Of a DNA stretch of 64,000 nucleotides, positions 21,118 through 31,147 are shown one piece after another (the first letter of the stretch is position 1; every line of letters starts with the position of its first letter). The position numbers were made by a program, and so were the translations under genes. The stretch is from the NCBI GenBank assembly GCA_003255065.1, contig QAOA01005271.1, positions 2,593,014 through 2,657,013 on the forward strand. Reading direction: 5' to 3'. This stretch comes from Cercis canadensis (taxonomy: Eukaryota > Streptophyta > Magnoliopsida > Fabales > Fabaceae). Under the pieces are notes generated by a model that made no database searches, had not been told where the DNA came from, and saw only the letters and a list, made by a program, of their open reading frames with translations.

Positions 21118-22567
21118 GGGAACAGAACTACCCACAGATTACGATTAAGTTTTCCAATATAAGCCCCTTGTAGTTTTTCTATGTATTTTCGATAAGGAGA
21201 TTCTTTCATTCATTGTACTTGCCACATACTCTTATAATTCATTACACAACATTTATTAAACATCGTGTTCATGGTTTCTTCTTCATTTCTCTCTTTCAAG
21301 ACCTTGACAAATAGACAGAAAATCATTTTAAGCTAGAGGGCATATGGAAAGAGAATATTTAAATAAAAAATAGCAGGCTATGCCTATTTTTGGCCAATGC
21401 CTTAATGTTTCCTTTTAACCATTTTCAATGAAGTGAAGTGATGAAATATTTCTATATCTCAGTTATTTGGGCTATCGGACACTCAGGCTAGTGTCTTTGA
21501 AGTAACTTCCTTTTGATGATCATTTTATATGGTTAGTTGGTTTATTTTATTTTTTGTATAGATTATAGTATGGATGTTTGATCCTAAAAACTTCCTGAAA
21601 AATTTTAAACCATTTTAGTTGCTGCCTGAAACTTGTGGTAGAGTTAGCTCGTATTTGATTAGGCCAATAGTGATTATTAATCTTTTTTAGCAGATCATAA
21701 GTTTTATGCAAATTGAAGCTCCTTGTATTATGTATATACATGTTGGTAAAATTGTGATTGATCGCAAGTTTCCTAAAATGGTTAAGTCATATAGGTATTA
21801 GAATTGTTGAATTAACCTGCAATCCAACATAACCTCAATTTGTTATTCAACAAATTCACGCAATTATGCAAGATATAGTGCAGTTTGTTGGATATTTACA
21901 TTAAAGTTTGATACTGACGATGCCTGATTTTGACTTAATAGTGAGGGCCTGGTAAGGTGGGGTCACCTGCAAAGGTGTATGACAAAGGTCGGGTGTTTAT
22001 CCGAGCTCCGATGCTTAAGTTAGTAACAATCCAGATATCAGACAAGAGCTTTAATAATCTTTTTCTGTTTTGTAAAAAAAAGTCCATTTTTTACTTGTCG
22101 TTCCTACTATTTATAGGGAGATTCCCAGGTTTAAAGGGTACAGGGAATGGTTTTAAATATGGGCTTTGATGACAATGGGCTTAAAACCTTATGGGCCGAA
22201 ATATTGGATATCTACAGATACGAAACATAGAAATATTGAATTATTGGTATCTCGGTGTGAAATTAGTGAGTGATGTCCTCATAACTCATAACTAGTGAAT
22301 ACGTATTCCTTGCCTCTCTCAATTAAACACACATGCATTTATTAACGCTAAACCAAAATGTTGAACAAGCTATTAAAAGTAAAAGCTTTGGGCGGTTAGC
22401 TTACCCATTCTTGTCCAAGCGAATGAAGCCACCCGTCACTGAAATTACAATAAATTTGGAGAAGGCAAAAGTGGATTTGATTTAGTCAACTACGCGTCCC
22501 ACCTTGGACCAACTTGGGCTGTGTTCGTTTATCTATCTCACCCTTATCTCAACGAGAAATAAGTTTG

Positions 22568-22794
22568 AGTAAATTTACACGATTCAAAATTTAATAAAAT
22601 AATTTTTAAAAGAATATTAATTATAAAATAATTTTAAAAAATTGATATGTATAATAAAATCATCTTTAAAAAATTAAAATTTAATAAATATTGAACTAAT
22701 TTTTTTTAAAAGATTATTTTATTATTTATATTCTTTCAAAAATTATTTTGATAAAAATTTTAAATCTTCTAAAAATACAAATGTAAGTTTACTC
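22568..22794. repeat. MITE-like inverted repeat, family A copy 2
   Basis: GAGTAAATTTACACGATTC at the left and the complement of GTAAGTTTACTC at the right, with the internal arms pairing over most of about 227 bp. The core AACAAAATAATTTTTAAA-type sequence is shared with 8902-9152. Confidence 0.6.
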
Positions 22795-22854
22795 AGTAAA
22801 TTTTTACCTTACCGTGTTTAATCTTTTCTATCCCAAATTCCCAATGGCTATGCT

Positions 22855-22863
22855 ATGGAATTG
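22855..22863. repeat. Target-site duplication of the Pack-MULE, left
   Basis: ATGGAATTG, repeated exactly at 24111-24119. Nine bases is the size typical of Mutator-like transposition. Confidence 0.9.
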
Positions 22864-23083
22864 GGCACTTTGACCAAATAAATGTAGTTTGAAAAGTTAA
22901 TTTCACAAATAGGGTAATCAGAAACATAATTACGAAAATAATGTAATTTCAAAAAAACTGAAAATTAAAAAAAAAAAAGTATTCGTCAGACGTGGGGCCC
23001 ACAGACGCACCGTGGGCCCGCCGGCGCCTGCTGACTGGACGTGCCGTGGGGCCCACGGCGCGTCTCTTCTTGTCGTGCGCGCC
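22864..23083 (+). repeat. Left terminal inverted repeat of the Pack-MULE
   Basis: 220 bp: an A+T-rich outer half, a poly-A tract near 22969, then a GC-rich inner half with nested palindromes around GGGGCCCAC. Confidence 0.92.
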
Positions 23084-23252
23084 AGGGCTGGGGAATTTGA
23101 CCGTTGAATCTGCACAGCATTCTTGATTAATATGTATAGGAGCTTCGGATTATGCTTCTCAAAAGTCCAGCGAGGTGGCTGACACGGCTCGTGAGGCTGC
23201 AAAAAAGGTGTCAGATAAGACAGCTGATGCTGAGAAAACGGTGTCAGAATCC

Positions 23253-23825
23253 ATGTCACTTGGAAAGGAAAAAGCTGCCGAGGCCTATGATGGAGCTGGT
23301 GAGAGGATCCAAATGGCAACTGAGAAGGTGACGAATAAGGCTAATGATGCAATGGGTCAAGCCAGAGTTAAAGTGGTAGATACCTATGATAATGCTAAGC
23401 AAAAAATGGACGAGGCTTCAGTTAAGGTTAGGAATGCCAAAGATGGCGTGGTTGACTCGATTGGATATGCTAGGGAGAATTCATGGAATGCTTATGATAA
23501 TGCTAAGCAGCAATTGGATGATGTTTATGAGGAGACAGTACCAAATGCCAATGGGAAAGTGAAAGTAGCTAATGCCTATGATCAATCCCAACAGGGAATG
23601 AACAAGGCCTCAAATATGGCTTCTGATGCTAAAGAGAAGGTAAGCGAGGCGATGGGACATGGTAAAGACAAAGCGGAGGATTCCTTTGACCAAGTTAAAC
23701 ATAAAGTGGGTGAGGCATACGAGTCAGCAAAGAACACCATGACTAAAGAGGCCAAGGCTAAATACAAAGCTACCAAGGAGAAGGCTTCACAGGCCACGGG
23801 CAATCTTGGAGCTACGGTGAGGTAG
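23253..23825 (+). CDS. Captured LEA-like (group 3/LEA_4) coding segment inside the Pack-MULE
   Basis: The open frame runs from 23127 (after TGA at 23124-23126) to the TAG at 23823-23825, but the first in-frame ATG is 23253, giving 190 residues. Residues are Ala/Lys/Glu/Asp-rich with recurring 11-residue-type units (AKEKVSEAMGHGKDKAEDS, YDNAKQKMDEAS, YDQSQQGMNKAS) and almost no hydrophobic core. This is typical of hydrophilic, desiccation-linked LEA proteins that form amphipathic helices on drying. The reading frame upstream (DYASQKSSEVADTAREA) is clearly LEA-like but lacks a start. Just before it, ...TTAATATGTATAG|GAGC looks like an intron 3' end, so the parent's first exon was left behind. 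No stop codon interrupts the 699-bp frame. Expression and function are unknown. Confidence 0.7.
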   Translation: MSLGKEKAAEAYDGAGERIQMATEKVTNKANDAMGQARVKVVDTYDNAKQKMDEASVKVRNAKDGVVDSIGYARENSWNAYDNAKQQLDDVYEETVPNANGKVKVANAYDQSQQGMNKASNMASDAKEKVSEAMGHGKDKAEDSFDQVKHKVGEAYESAKNTMTKEAKAKYKATKEKASQATGNLGATVR

Positions 23826-23896
23826 GACCAGGACAGCACAGAACTATGAGGAGTATGTCCAGTTTAACACTTACTGCGTGCTTCAAGAACCTCACC

Positions 23897-24110
23897 GGCG
23901 CGCACGACAAGAAGAGACGCGTCGTGGGCCCCACGGCGCGTCCAGTCAGCAGGTGCCGGAGGGCTCACGGCGCATGTGTGGGTCCCGCGTCTAACGAATA
24001 CTTTTTTTTTTTTCAATTTTTTTTAAATTACATTATTTCCGTAATTATGTTTCTGACTACCCTATTTGTGAAATTAACTTTTCAAACTACATTTATTTGG
24101 TCAAAGTGCC
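23897..24110 (-). repeat. Right terminal inverted repeat of the Pack-MULE
   Basis: 214 bp, reverse complement of the left arm with scattered substitutions and small indels, mostly in the GC-rich half and the poly-T tract near 24001. Confidence 0.92.
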
Positions 24111-24119
24111 ATGGAATTG
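24111..24119. repeat. Target-site duplication of the Pack-MULE, right
   Basis: ATGGAATTG, identical to 22855-22863. Confidence 0.9.
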
Positions 24120-24453
24120 AGGACCCCACTTACCCATTCAGCACCGACCCCGCATTTTCCCCGACAATAAAAAAATGTAAAAGCGCGTCCCACCTATGAA
24201 TGAGGCAACACCAATACATGAGTCATGACAACCAGTTGCCAATTTTTCTTTTTTATTTTTTTGTTAATCTTTAACACCAACAGTTGTACACTGCAATGCT
24301 CCTCGCTGTGACTGCACATTCCTTTGTTGCTTCCTAAACTCCATGACTATTCAGTACTCACATCTATAAATACCTACTTGAGTCCTCCAACACAATCAAC
24401 CCTTCAACACTATAGCAGCTAAATCTTCCTCTATCAACCATTTCAAATCAGCC
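24120..24453. other. Promoter region of XTH copy 6
   Basis: The Pack-MULE right end lies only 344 bp before the start codon, so the element now forms the upstream promoter of copy 6. A TATAAATA box is at 24365. Confidence 0.6.
24365..24372 (+). promoter_or_regulatory. TATA box of XTH copy 6
   Basis: TATAAATA 89 bp before the start codon at 24454. Confidence 0.7.
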
Positions 24454-25503
24454 ATGGAGTCTCTTTCTTCCCCTTCTCTAAGAATAATGATTCTGTGTGT
24501 TATGGTATTGGGGTCTTTGATGGCAGCTTCAGCTGGTAACTTAGACCAGCACTTCGATATTACTTGGGGTGATGGGCGTGCCAAGATAGTCAACAACGGT
24601 GAGCTTCTCACCCTTTCCCTTGACAAAGCCTCTGGCTCCGGCTTCCAATCCAAGAGCGAATATCTCTTTGGCAAGATTGATATGCAGCTCAAGCTTGTTC
24701 CTGGAAACTCTGCTGGCACTGTCACCGCTTACTATGTAAGTTTGTTTCCTTGCACTCAAAATGTATTATTCAATTCCAATCATAAATGCTCCTTCCTACA
24801 TTTTTAAATTTCTAATGATGTGTGTAAATATTTACAGTTATCATCAAAAGGGTCAAATTGGGATGAGATTGATTTTGAATTCTTGGGGAATCTAAGTGGT
24901 GACCCATACATTCTTCACACCAATGTGTTCAGTCAAGGGAAAGGCAACAGAGAGCAACAATTCTATCTCTGGTTCGACCCAACTGCAGATTTCCACACCT
25001 ACTCTATTCTTTGGAATCCTCAGCGCATTATGTAAGTACCCTTTAAATTTAATTAATCCTCTCCACCAAAAACACTTGCTCTATTTATTTAAACTCGGTA
25101 TTGCTCTGTTTTCAGCTTCTCTGTGGATGGAACCCCCATCAGAGAATTCAAGAACATGGAATCAATTGGAGTTCCATTCCCCAAGGAGCAGCCAATGAGG
25201 ATCTATTCTAGCCTCTGGAATGCTGATGACTGGGCAACAAGAGGTGGGCTTGTCAAGACGGATTGGAGCAATGCTCCTTTTACTGCCTCTTACAGGAATT
25301 TCAACACAGATGCCTGCGTCGTTTCATCTGGGGCATCATCTTGCTCTTCAAACTCTGCCAATAATTCGTGGCTGTCCCAAGAGTTGGATTCAACAAGTCA
25401 AGAGAGATTGAATTGGGTGCACAAGAACTACATGATTTACAATTATTGCACAGATACCAAGAGATTTCCTCAAGGCCTTCCTCCAGAATGCAACATGTCC
25501 TAG
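24454..25503 (+). CDS. XTH: Xyloglucan endotransglucosylase/hydrolase, XTH22-25 type, array copy 6
   Basis: Exons 24454-24735, 24838-25031 and 25116-25503 give 287 residues. The signal peptide contains [19 protein letters not shown]; the mature start is [15 protein letters not shown]. The catalytic DEIDFEFLG and NLSG are intact in exon 2. Exon 3 lacks the Ser/Thr/Ala insertion of copies 4 and 5 ([12 protein letters not shown]) and has DACVVSSG where others have ACVWSSG, losing a Trp. All four Cys remain. IVNNGELL in exon 1 groups it with copy 8. Its upstream DNA was changed by the Pack-MULE insertion. Confidence 0.96.
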
Positions 25504-25786
25504 AAATATATGTACACACATAAACAACAATTCTCTTTAGGCCGATTACATTTGTTTGACATGTAAAATCTATTTGTTCATTCTTTTATTCTTTGACATT
25601 TGTCACTTGTATTACAAAACATATTCATTAATGAATTTCTTTGACTCGTTATTTTGGAATTTTTTTGGTTATGTTAACAGCAGGGGAAATCAATGGTGAT
25701 TGGTGGCAAATCCAACATCAAGTTATATATTAGTAACAGACTTTGTATTTTAATATAACTATTCTGGAAGCTAATACAAGTCTCTT

Positions 25787-26400
25787 TGTTGGAAAATGAA
25801 GAAGAGTGGGAGCAAGTCCCACATTGGTTAAAGATGAAAAAAATTAAGAGTATATAAAGTAGAGTGACACAAATCTAAATGCTTTAGGCATTTTGGATAA
25901 GTAGTGACACACTCAACATGAAGACAAAACTCTCTCACAATATAAAGGCTTGGATGGGATCCACTCACATATTTCAACATGATATAAGAGCCCATATAAC
26001 TTAACAGCCCAGTACGATCCAAGACCCAGACAAGACCTGTAGCCTCTGAGACTAAAGCATAGAAAAAAAAAAAAAAAGGAGCACAAGCCCAGGGGGTGAA
26101 CAAAAAAAAGAAGTGGACATGTAGCTTATGAGGCTCGAAGCTTGAAGTACAAACCCAGATTGAAATTTAAATAATTAAAAAATGGCAAGTCACAACTGGG
26201 ACAAAAAAACCAGTTAAACTTGAGAGGGAGTGTTGGAAAATAAAAAATAGTGAAAACAAGTCTTACATACTATATAAAGTAGAGTGACACAAGTCTAAAT
26301 GTCTTAAGCCATTTTAGACAAGAAGTGACATACTCAACATGAAAACAACACTCTCCCACAATATAAAAGTTTGGATGGGATCCACTCACATATTTCAACA
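25787..26400. mobile_element. TRIM (terminal-repeat retrotransposon in miniature)
   Basis: Direct terminal repeats 25787-25979 and 26231-26400 both start TGTTGGAAAA and end TTTCAACA. Next to the left repeat is TGATATAAGAGCCC, a degenerate match to the initiator-Met tRNA primer site TGGTATCAGAGC. Just before the right repeat is the purine tract GAGAGGGAG. The five bases CTCTT flank both sides (25782-25786 and 26401-26405). The 251-bp interior has no coding capacity. The right repeat lacks about 24 bp present in the left one (around TTGGTTAAAGATG), so the element is not very young. Confidence 0.9.
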
Positions 26401-27560
26401 CTCTTTCACTCCATAATAAAGAGAAAACTTTTTTAGATGTTTAGTGAAAGAGACAGTCCGTATTTGGTTTTCCATCTCAATGCTCCAAAATATCGTCTCG
26501 AGTCACTCTTGCTATTTTAAGACAGAGAACCAAACATTTTTTTTTTGTGGTAAGCAGAGAACCAAACACATTAATAGAAGATCGAAGGGAATGGGGATAA
26601 GAACACCATGATTATGGAACATTGACATAAAATGCAAACACATTGATAGTAAAAGAGAAGGGAAAGGGTGTTTAAGACCTGAGAGCAATACATCTTCATT
26701 TTTTTTGCCTTAATTATCGTAACTAAGAAGCATTACAAGCATATTGCATTTTCTAGTATTCACGAAAAACTTGCTCTTTCATGGTAAGCAGAGAAAAGCA
26801 CAGTAAAGTTTTAGTATTATTTTTCACTCATGCATATTGAGATCTTTGCACTACCCTAGGTAAGAAAGAGAAGAGAAAAGACATAACTACAGAACAGCAA
26901 TAATGCCTATTTCTGTTTGGGTATGTCTTATTGTGAACTCTTACAGGCCGTTTAGGCTGATTCATGATAGAACAAGGATATGAGTACCAAAGTTTGGTTG
27001 AACCCATTTTCAAATTTCAAAATTCAGAAGGAAATTCAAATCGGAAATTTTGGAATAACCAAAGAGTTTTTTATATATTATAAAAATCCCCATTTATTTA
27101 TTCATTTATTTGGCTTAACAATAACACCTTCTAAAATAATCAAATATTTGAATACGCGATTACTGTGACATTGTTTTGATAATAGGGCTAAATAAATAAA
27201 AACAGTGTATAATTGTTACCTGACCCATAGGCCATGGTTACGGGTGGCGTCGGTGATAGTGACCATGTCCAATAAGATCTTCTTGTCGCATACTGTCCAC
27301 GGCTGGAGCTGACCGAACTCAGTCCCTACCTGACGACAGTGACTGCCTTGACCAATTGCAAGAGCCGTGTGCTTTCTAGTTACTGGCTTACTGCCTCACC
27401 TCACCCATATTAATCAAAAACGACGATGCAGTAGTTGTCGGCATTAGTGCGTTTTGACAGCTTTCCTACTTGACAACTGTCCACAGCTTAGCATACAGAA
27501 CAGCACCTTCCTCTGCCCCTGTTTCTGCAACTTGCTCTAAATCACAACCTCATTGCCCAT

Positions 27561-27568
27561 TATATATA
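27561..27568 (+). promoter_or_regulatory. TATA box of XTH copy 7
   Basis: TATATATA 89 bp before the start codon at 27650. Confidence 0.6.
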
Positions 27569-27649
27569 TGCCAACACTTTGAGCTTCATACCACACTCAT
27601 CCCTTAGAAAGCTTACATTTCTAAATCATCTTCCTTCTAGCACCTTAGC

Positions 27650-28710
27650 ATGGCTTCTACCCCCTCTTGTTCGAGCGTTTCAATGATGCTTGTAATCCCG
27701 CTGCTTGTGAGCTTTTACATTGTTGCCTGTTCAGCTGGTAACTTCAACCAAGACTTTCAAATCACATGGGGAGATGGTCGCGCAAAAATAGACAACAACG
27801 GCAATCTTCTAACTCTATCCCTTGACAAAGCTTCTGGTTCAGGGTTCCAGTCCAAGAACGAATACTTATTTGGCAAGATTGATATGCAGATCAAGCTTGT
27901 TCCAGGAAACTCTGCTGGCACTGTCACTGCCTATTACGTAAGTTTAAACACTTACTACGTGAGTTTATAATGTCCCAAAAGATTGCTTTGCTTTTTTTCA
28001 TATGGCTAACATAAATTTTTCTGTTTTTGCAGCTCACCTCAAAGGGATCAAATTGGGATGAGATTGACTTCGAATTCTTGGGGAACCTGAGCGGTGACCC
28101 TTATATCCTACACACCAATGTGTTCAGCCAAGGAAAGGGAAACAGAGAGCAGCAATTCTATCTCTGGTTTGACCCAACTGCAGATTTTCACACCTATTCA
28201 GTCCTCTGGAATCCCCAGCGCATTGTGTGAGTTCCCATTTATCAATCTTCCAAATTTGCGTATTGCATGTAGTAACCTTTTCGTGTTAATTTACTAACTT
28301 GTTTCATTGTTCTCTGTTTCAGCTTTTCAGTGGATAGTACTCCCATAAGAGAGTTCAAGAATCTGGAATCAGTTGGAGTTCCATTCCCAAAGAGCCAACC
28401 CATGAGGATATACTCGAGCCTCTGGAATGCAGATGATTGGGCCACAAGGGGTGGCCTTGTTAAGACAGATTGGACCAAAGCTCCTTTTACTGCATCCTAC
28501 AGGAACTTCAATGCAAATGCTTGTGTTTGGTCTGCTGGAAAATCTTCCTGCAAATCAAGTTCTAGAACCAATGCATGGCTATCCCAAGAATTGGATGCAA
28601 CTAGTCTGCAGAGGCTAAGGTGGGTGCAGAACAAGTACATGATTTACAATTACTGCGCAGACAACAAGAGATTCCCCCAAGGCTTCCCTCTTGAATGCAC
28701 ACGCTCTTAG
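27650..28710 (+). CDS. XTH: Xyloglucan endotransglucosylase/hydrolase, XTH22-25 type, array copy 7
   Basis: Exons 27650-27937, 28033-28226 and 28323-28710 give 289 residues. The signal peptide is long ([20 protein letters not shown]... to ACSA); the mature start is [15 protein letters not shown], with Gln where other copies have Asp. Exon 2 opens [17 protein letters not shown] and has the NLSG site. Exon 3 reads VDSTPIREF (usual Gly replaced by Ser) and has a more basic loop ([15 protein letters not shown]) and PLEC instead of PPEC. Four Cys are kept. It shares the start of the signal peptide ([15 protein letters not shown]) with copy 8, which supports a local duplication. Probably active. 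Confidence 0.95.
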
Positions 28711-30083
28711 ACCATAAAACAATTAGCTTAGCCTCTATCTAACTAGTTCTTCCTATGTAATATAAGTACTAATCTTTTATTCTGAGGTTTAATTTCTCCA
28801 CGTTTGTAATCAATAAAATGTAAAATATCATATTAATAGAAAGTTGAATGCGTTATAGTTTTAAGACTTGAGAAACCAAAAATTGTTTTTTTTTTTCAAT
28901 TTGTTGGGTATGACTAACATTAATAGAAAGCTTTTCAAATGCTTAAAGCAGCAAATGAACCTTGTTTAATTGTAATCGTACGGGTTTCTATTCCTTTGGA
29001 AGTTGACAACTTTTGTGGGCCTGGGGAAAGAAAATGTTTAATCCGTATGATTTAGTTCATATGAACCGTGAGATTGTTGACTTGCTCCTTGCGTTAAGAG
29101 GTCAACTACTCTAGATCTTCTTTTGCTAATAATTAATGAACTCAGAACTCATCACTTTAGTTTCCTTTTCCTTCTCTTTTTCTTTGAAGTTTGAAGGAAA
29201 GGTCAAATGTGTCCGCGGAGAAAAGTGAAGAGGCTTCTTTGTAGAAGCTTCCTATTCTCATAGTTATAATATAAATTTCGTAAAAAAACTAGTTTGTATT
29301 TGTATAACGGAATGGCATGGAGACAATATCATGCATTCACTTGCTATTATTCTGCAACTTTTATTTTCCCTTTATCACACTTGCTAGAAATTGCATGCCC
29401 TAAAGAACTAAGGCGAAAATATCTTTTTTTGAAAGGAAAAAAAATTTAACTCCCAATTGTATAGTTAAATTCACTAAAAAAAATGCTTAAACTATATTTT
29501 TTTATTCAAAAAAAATGCCTTAAATCGTTATTTTTTTTTTCTGAAATTAACTCATTGGTCAAAGATATTATAATTGAATTACAGCGTAAGTATGCATTGC
29601 ACGTGAGGATGTGTTATTTTTCACTTTACTTTATTGACAATGACCTTTGCCCGTACGCTTCAAGTGGGGAAGGGCGATAAAGTTGAGTATCGGAATAAAA
29701 TAAATATTTTAGCTGGAAATCTTTGTAGCTTAGTTGGCGGCGGCGGCCAGAGAAATGTAAAGGGAGTAACAAGTAGCAAGTAGCAAGTAGCACTACACTA
29801 CTTTGTTTTCAACTAGTTCTCATTCCCTCAAAATTAATGTGACTAGCTACACGGATTTTTAATGTGGATATGACCGGAGTGCGATTTGTACAACTAATCT
29901 GTTACTAACACCTTTTTTAATAGACAACTGGATACAGCATGAGCATAGCTAGCTCACTGCAATTGCAATTTCCCCCACCTTTCCTATCATAAACTGTTCC
30001 CTATAACTCAAAATACCAATCCAAGTTCCTGGACTTACCCATCATTCCAATTTCTATATTATTTCAAACATTAATCCACTGCA
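28711..30083. other. Spacer between XTH copies 7 and 8
   Basis: No supported gene and no bounded repeat. A short AGTAGCAAGTAGCAAGTAGCA tandem lies at about 29770-29792. The copy-8 promoter at the right end has no clear TATA box. Confidence 0.55.
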
Positions 30084-31147
30084 ATGGCTTCTTGTTCGAG
30101 TGTTTCAGTAATGCTTGTGATTCCTCTTCTTGTTAGCTCTCTTATGGTTGCCTTTGCTGGTAACTTGAACCAACACTTTGACATAACATGGGGAGATGGG
30201 CGCGCCAAGATAGTCAACAATGGTGAGCTACTCACTCTCTCACTAGACAAAGCATCTGGCTCAGGATTCCAATCTAAGAATGAGTATATCTTCGGCAAGA
30301 TTGACATGCAGCTCAAGCTCGTCCCTGGAAACTCTGCAGGCACTGTCACTGCCTATTATGTAAGAATTCCTTCACTCTTCAGTTCACTTATTGGTATAAA
30401 AGTCCTTATTCTATAACATTATGGCTAAATCTCTGCCTCTGTTTGCAGCTATCTTCCAAAGGATCGGCTTGGGATGAGATAGACTTTGAATTTCTTGGAA
30501 ATTTGAGTGGTGACCCATACATCCTTCACACTAATGTGTTCAGCCAGGGAAAAGGAAACAGAGAGCAACAATTTTATCTCTGGTTTGACCCAACTGCAGA
30601 TTTCCACACTTATTCTATCCTCTGGAATCTCCAGCGAATTATGTAAGTTCTCCATAAAATACAAGTACAATTTTATCTGTGTTCTCAGTTTTCTCCTTTC
30701 TTTCATGCATGATGCATGGACTTATATAATTTCCCTTCATTCAGATTCTCAGTTGATGGCACTCCCATTAGAGAGTTCAAGAATTCAGAGTCTCTTGGTG
30801 TTCCATTCCCAAAGAAGCAGCCAATGAGAATATATTCTAGTTTGTGGAATGCTGATGATTGGGCAACAAGAGCTGGACTTGTCAAGACAGATTGGACCCA
30901 AGCTCCCTTCATTGCTTCCTACAGAAACTTCAATGCTGATGCTTGTATCTGGTCTTCTGGAGCATCATCTTGCAGTTCAAGTTCACCATCCATCACTTCC
31001 ACCACCAATTCTTGGCTTTCACAGGAGCTTGACACTGCAAGTCAAGAGGGGTTGACATGGGTGCAGAACAACTACATGATTTATAATTACTGCACAGACA
31101 CGAAGAGATTTCCTCAGGGTCTTCCTCCAGAGTGCAGCCCTTCCTAG
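30084..31147 (+). CDS. XTH: Xyloglucan endotransglucosylase/hydrolase, XTH22-25 type, array copy 8
   Basis: Exons 30084-30359, 30449-30642 and 30745-31147 give 290 residues. The signal peptide is [20 protein letters not shown] and the mature start [24 protein letters not shown] and NLSG are intact. Departures from its neighbours: ILWNLQ (Pro to Leu), TRAGL (Gly to Ala), PFIASY (Thr to Ile) and a Ser/Thr-rich loop ([17 protein letters not shown]). All four Cys and PPEC are present. Last member of the array, about 1.2 kb from the end of CBP60, which runs towards it on the other strand. Confidence 0.95.

Larger units (their letters stand above)
21118..22863. other. Spacer between XTH copy 5 and the Pack-MULE
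   Basis: No supported gene. Contains the MITE-like element at 22568-22794. A stretch at about 21935-22030 (GGGGTCACCTGCAAAGGTG, then CCGAGCTCCGATGCTTAAG) resembles sequence often seen in dispersed plant repeats, but I could not define its ends. Confidence 0.5.
22864..24110. mobile_element. Pack-MULE (non-autonomous Mutator-like element) carrying a LEA-like segment
   Basis: 1247 bp bounded by long terminal inverted repeats: left 22864-23083, right 23897-24110. Both begin GGCACTTTGACCAAATAAAT when read inwards, both contain a GC-rich stretch with GTGGGGCCCACG, and both end inward at GTCGTGCGCGCC. By eye they agree at roughly nine of ten positions. Perfect 9-bp flanking duplications (ATGGAATTG) mark the insertion. 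There is no transposase; the interior 23084-23896 is a captured plant gene segment. Similar arms with little divergence and an exact duplication suggest a fairly recent insertion between XTH copies 5 and 6. Confidence 0.93.
25504..27649. other. Spacer between XTH copies 6 and 7, with a TRIM element
   Basis: Contains the TRIM at 25787-26400. The remainder, 26406-27560, is A+T-rich without a supported gene, and the promoter of copy 7 is at the right end. Confidence 0.6.

Noticed and set aside
22930-23319. 129-codon minus-strand frame across the left Pack-MULE arm and LEA segment
   Set aside because: It runs antisense through the inverted repeat and the clear LEA frame; Pro/Arg-rich composition reflects the GC-rich arm, not a gene.
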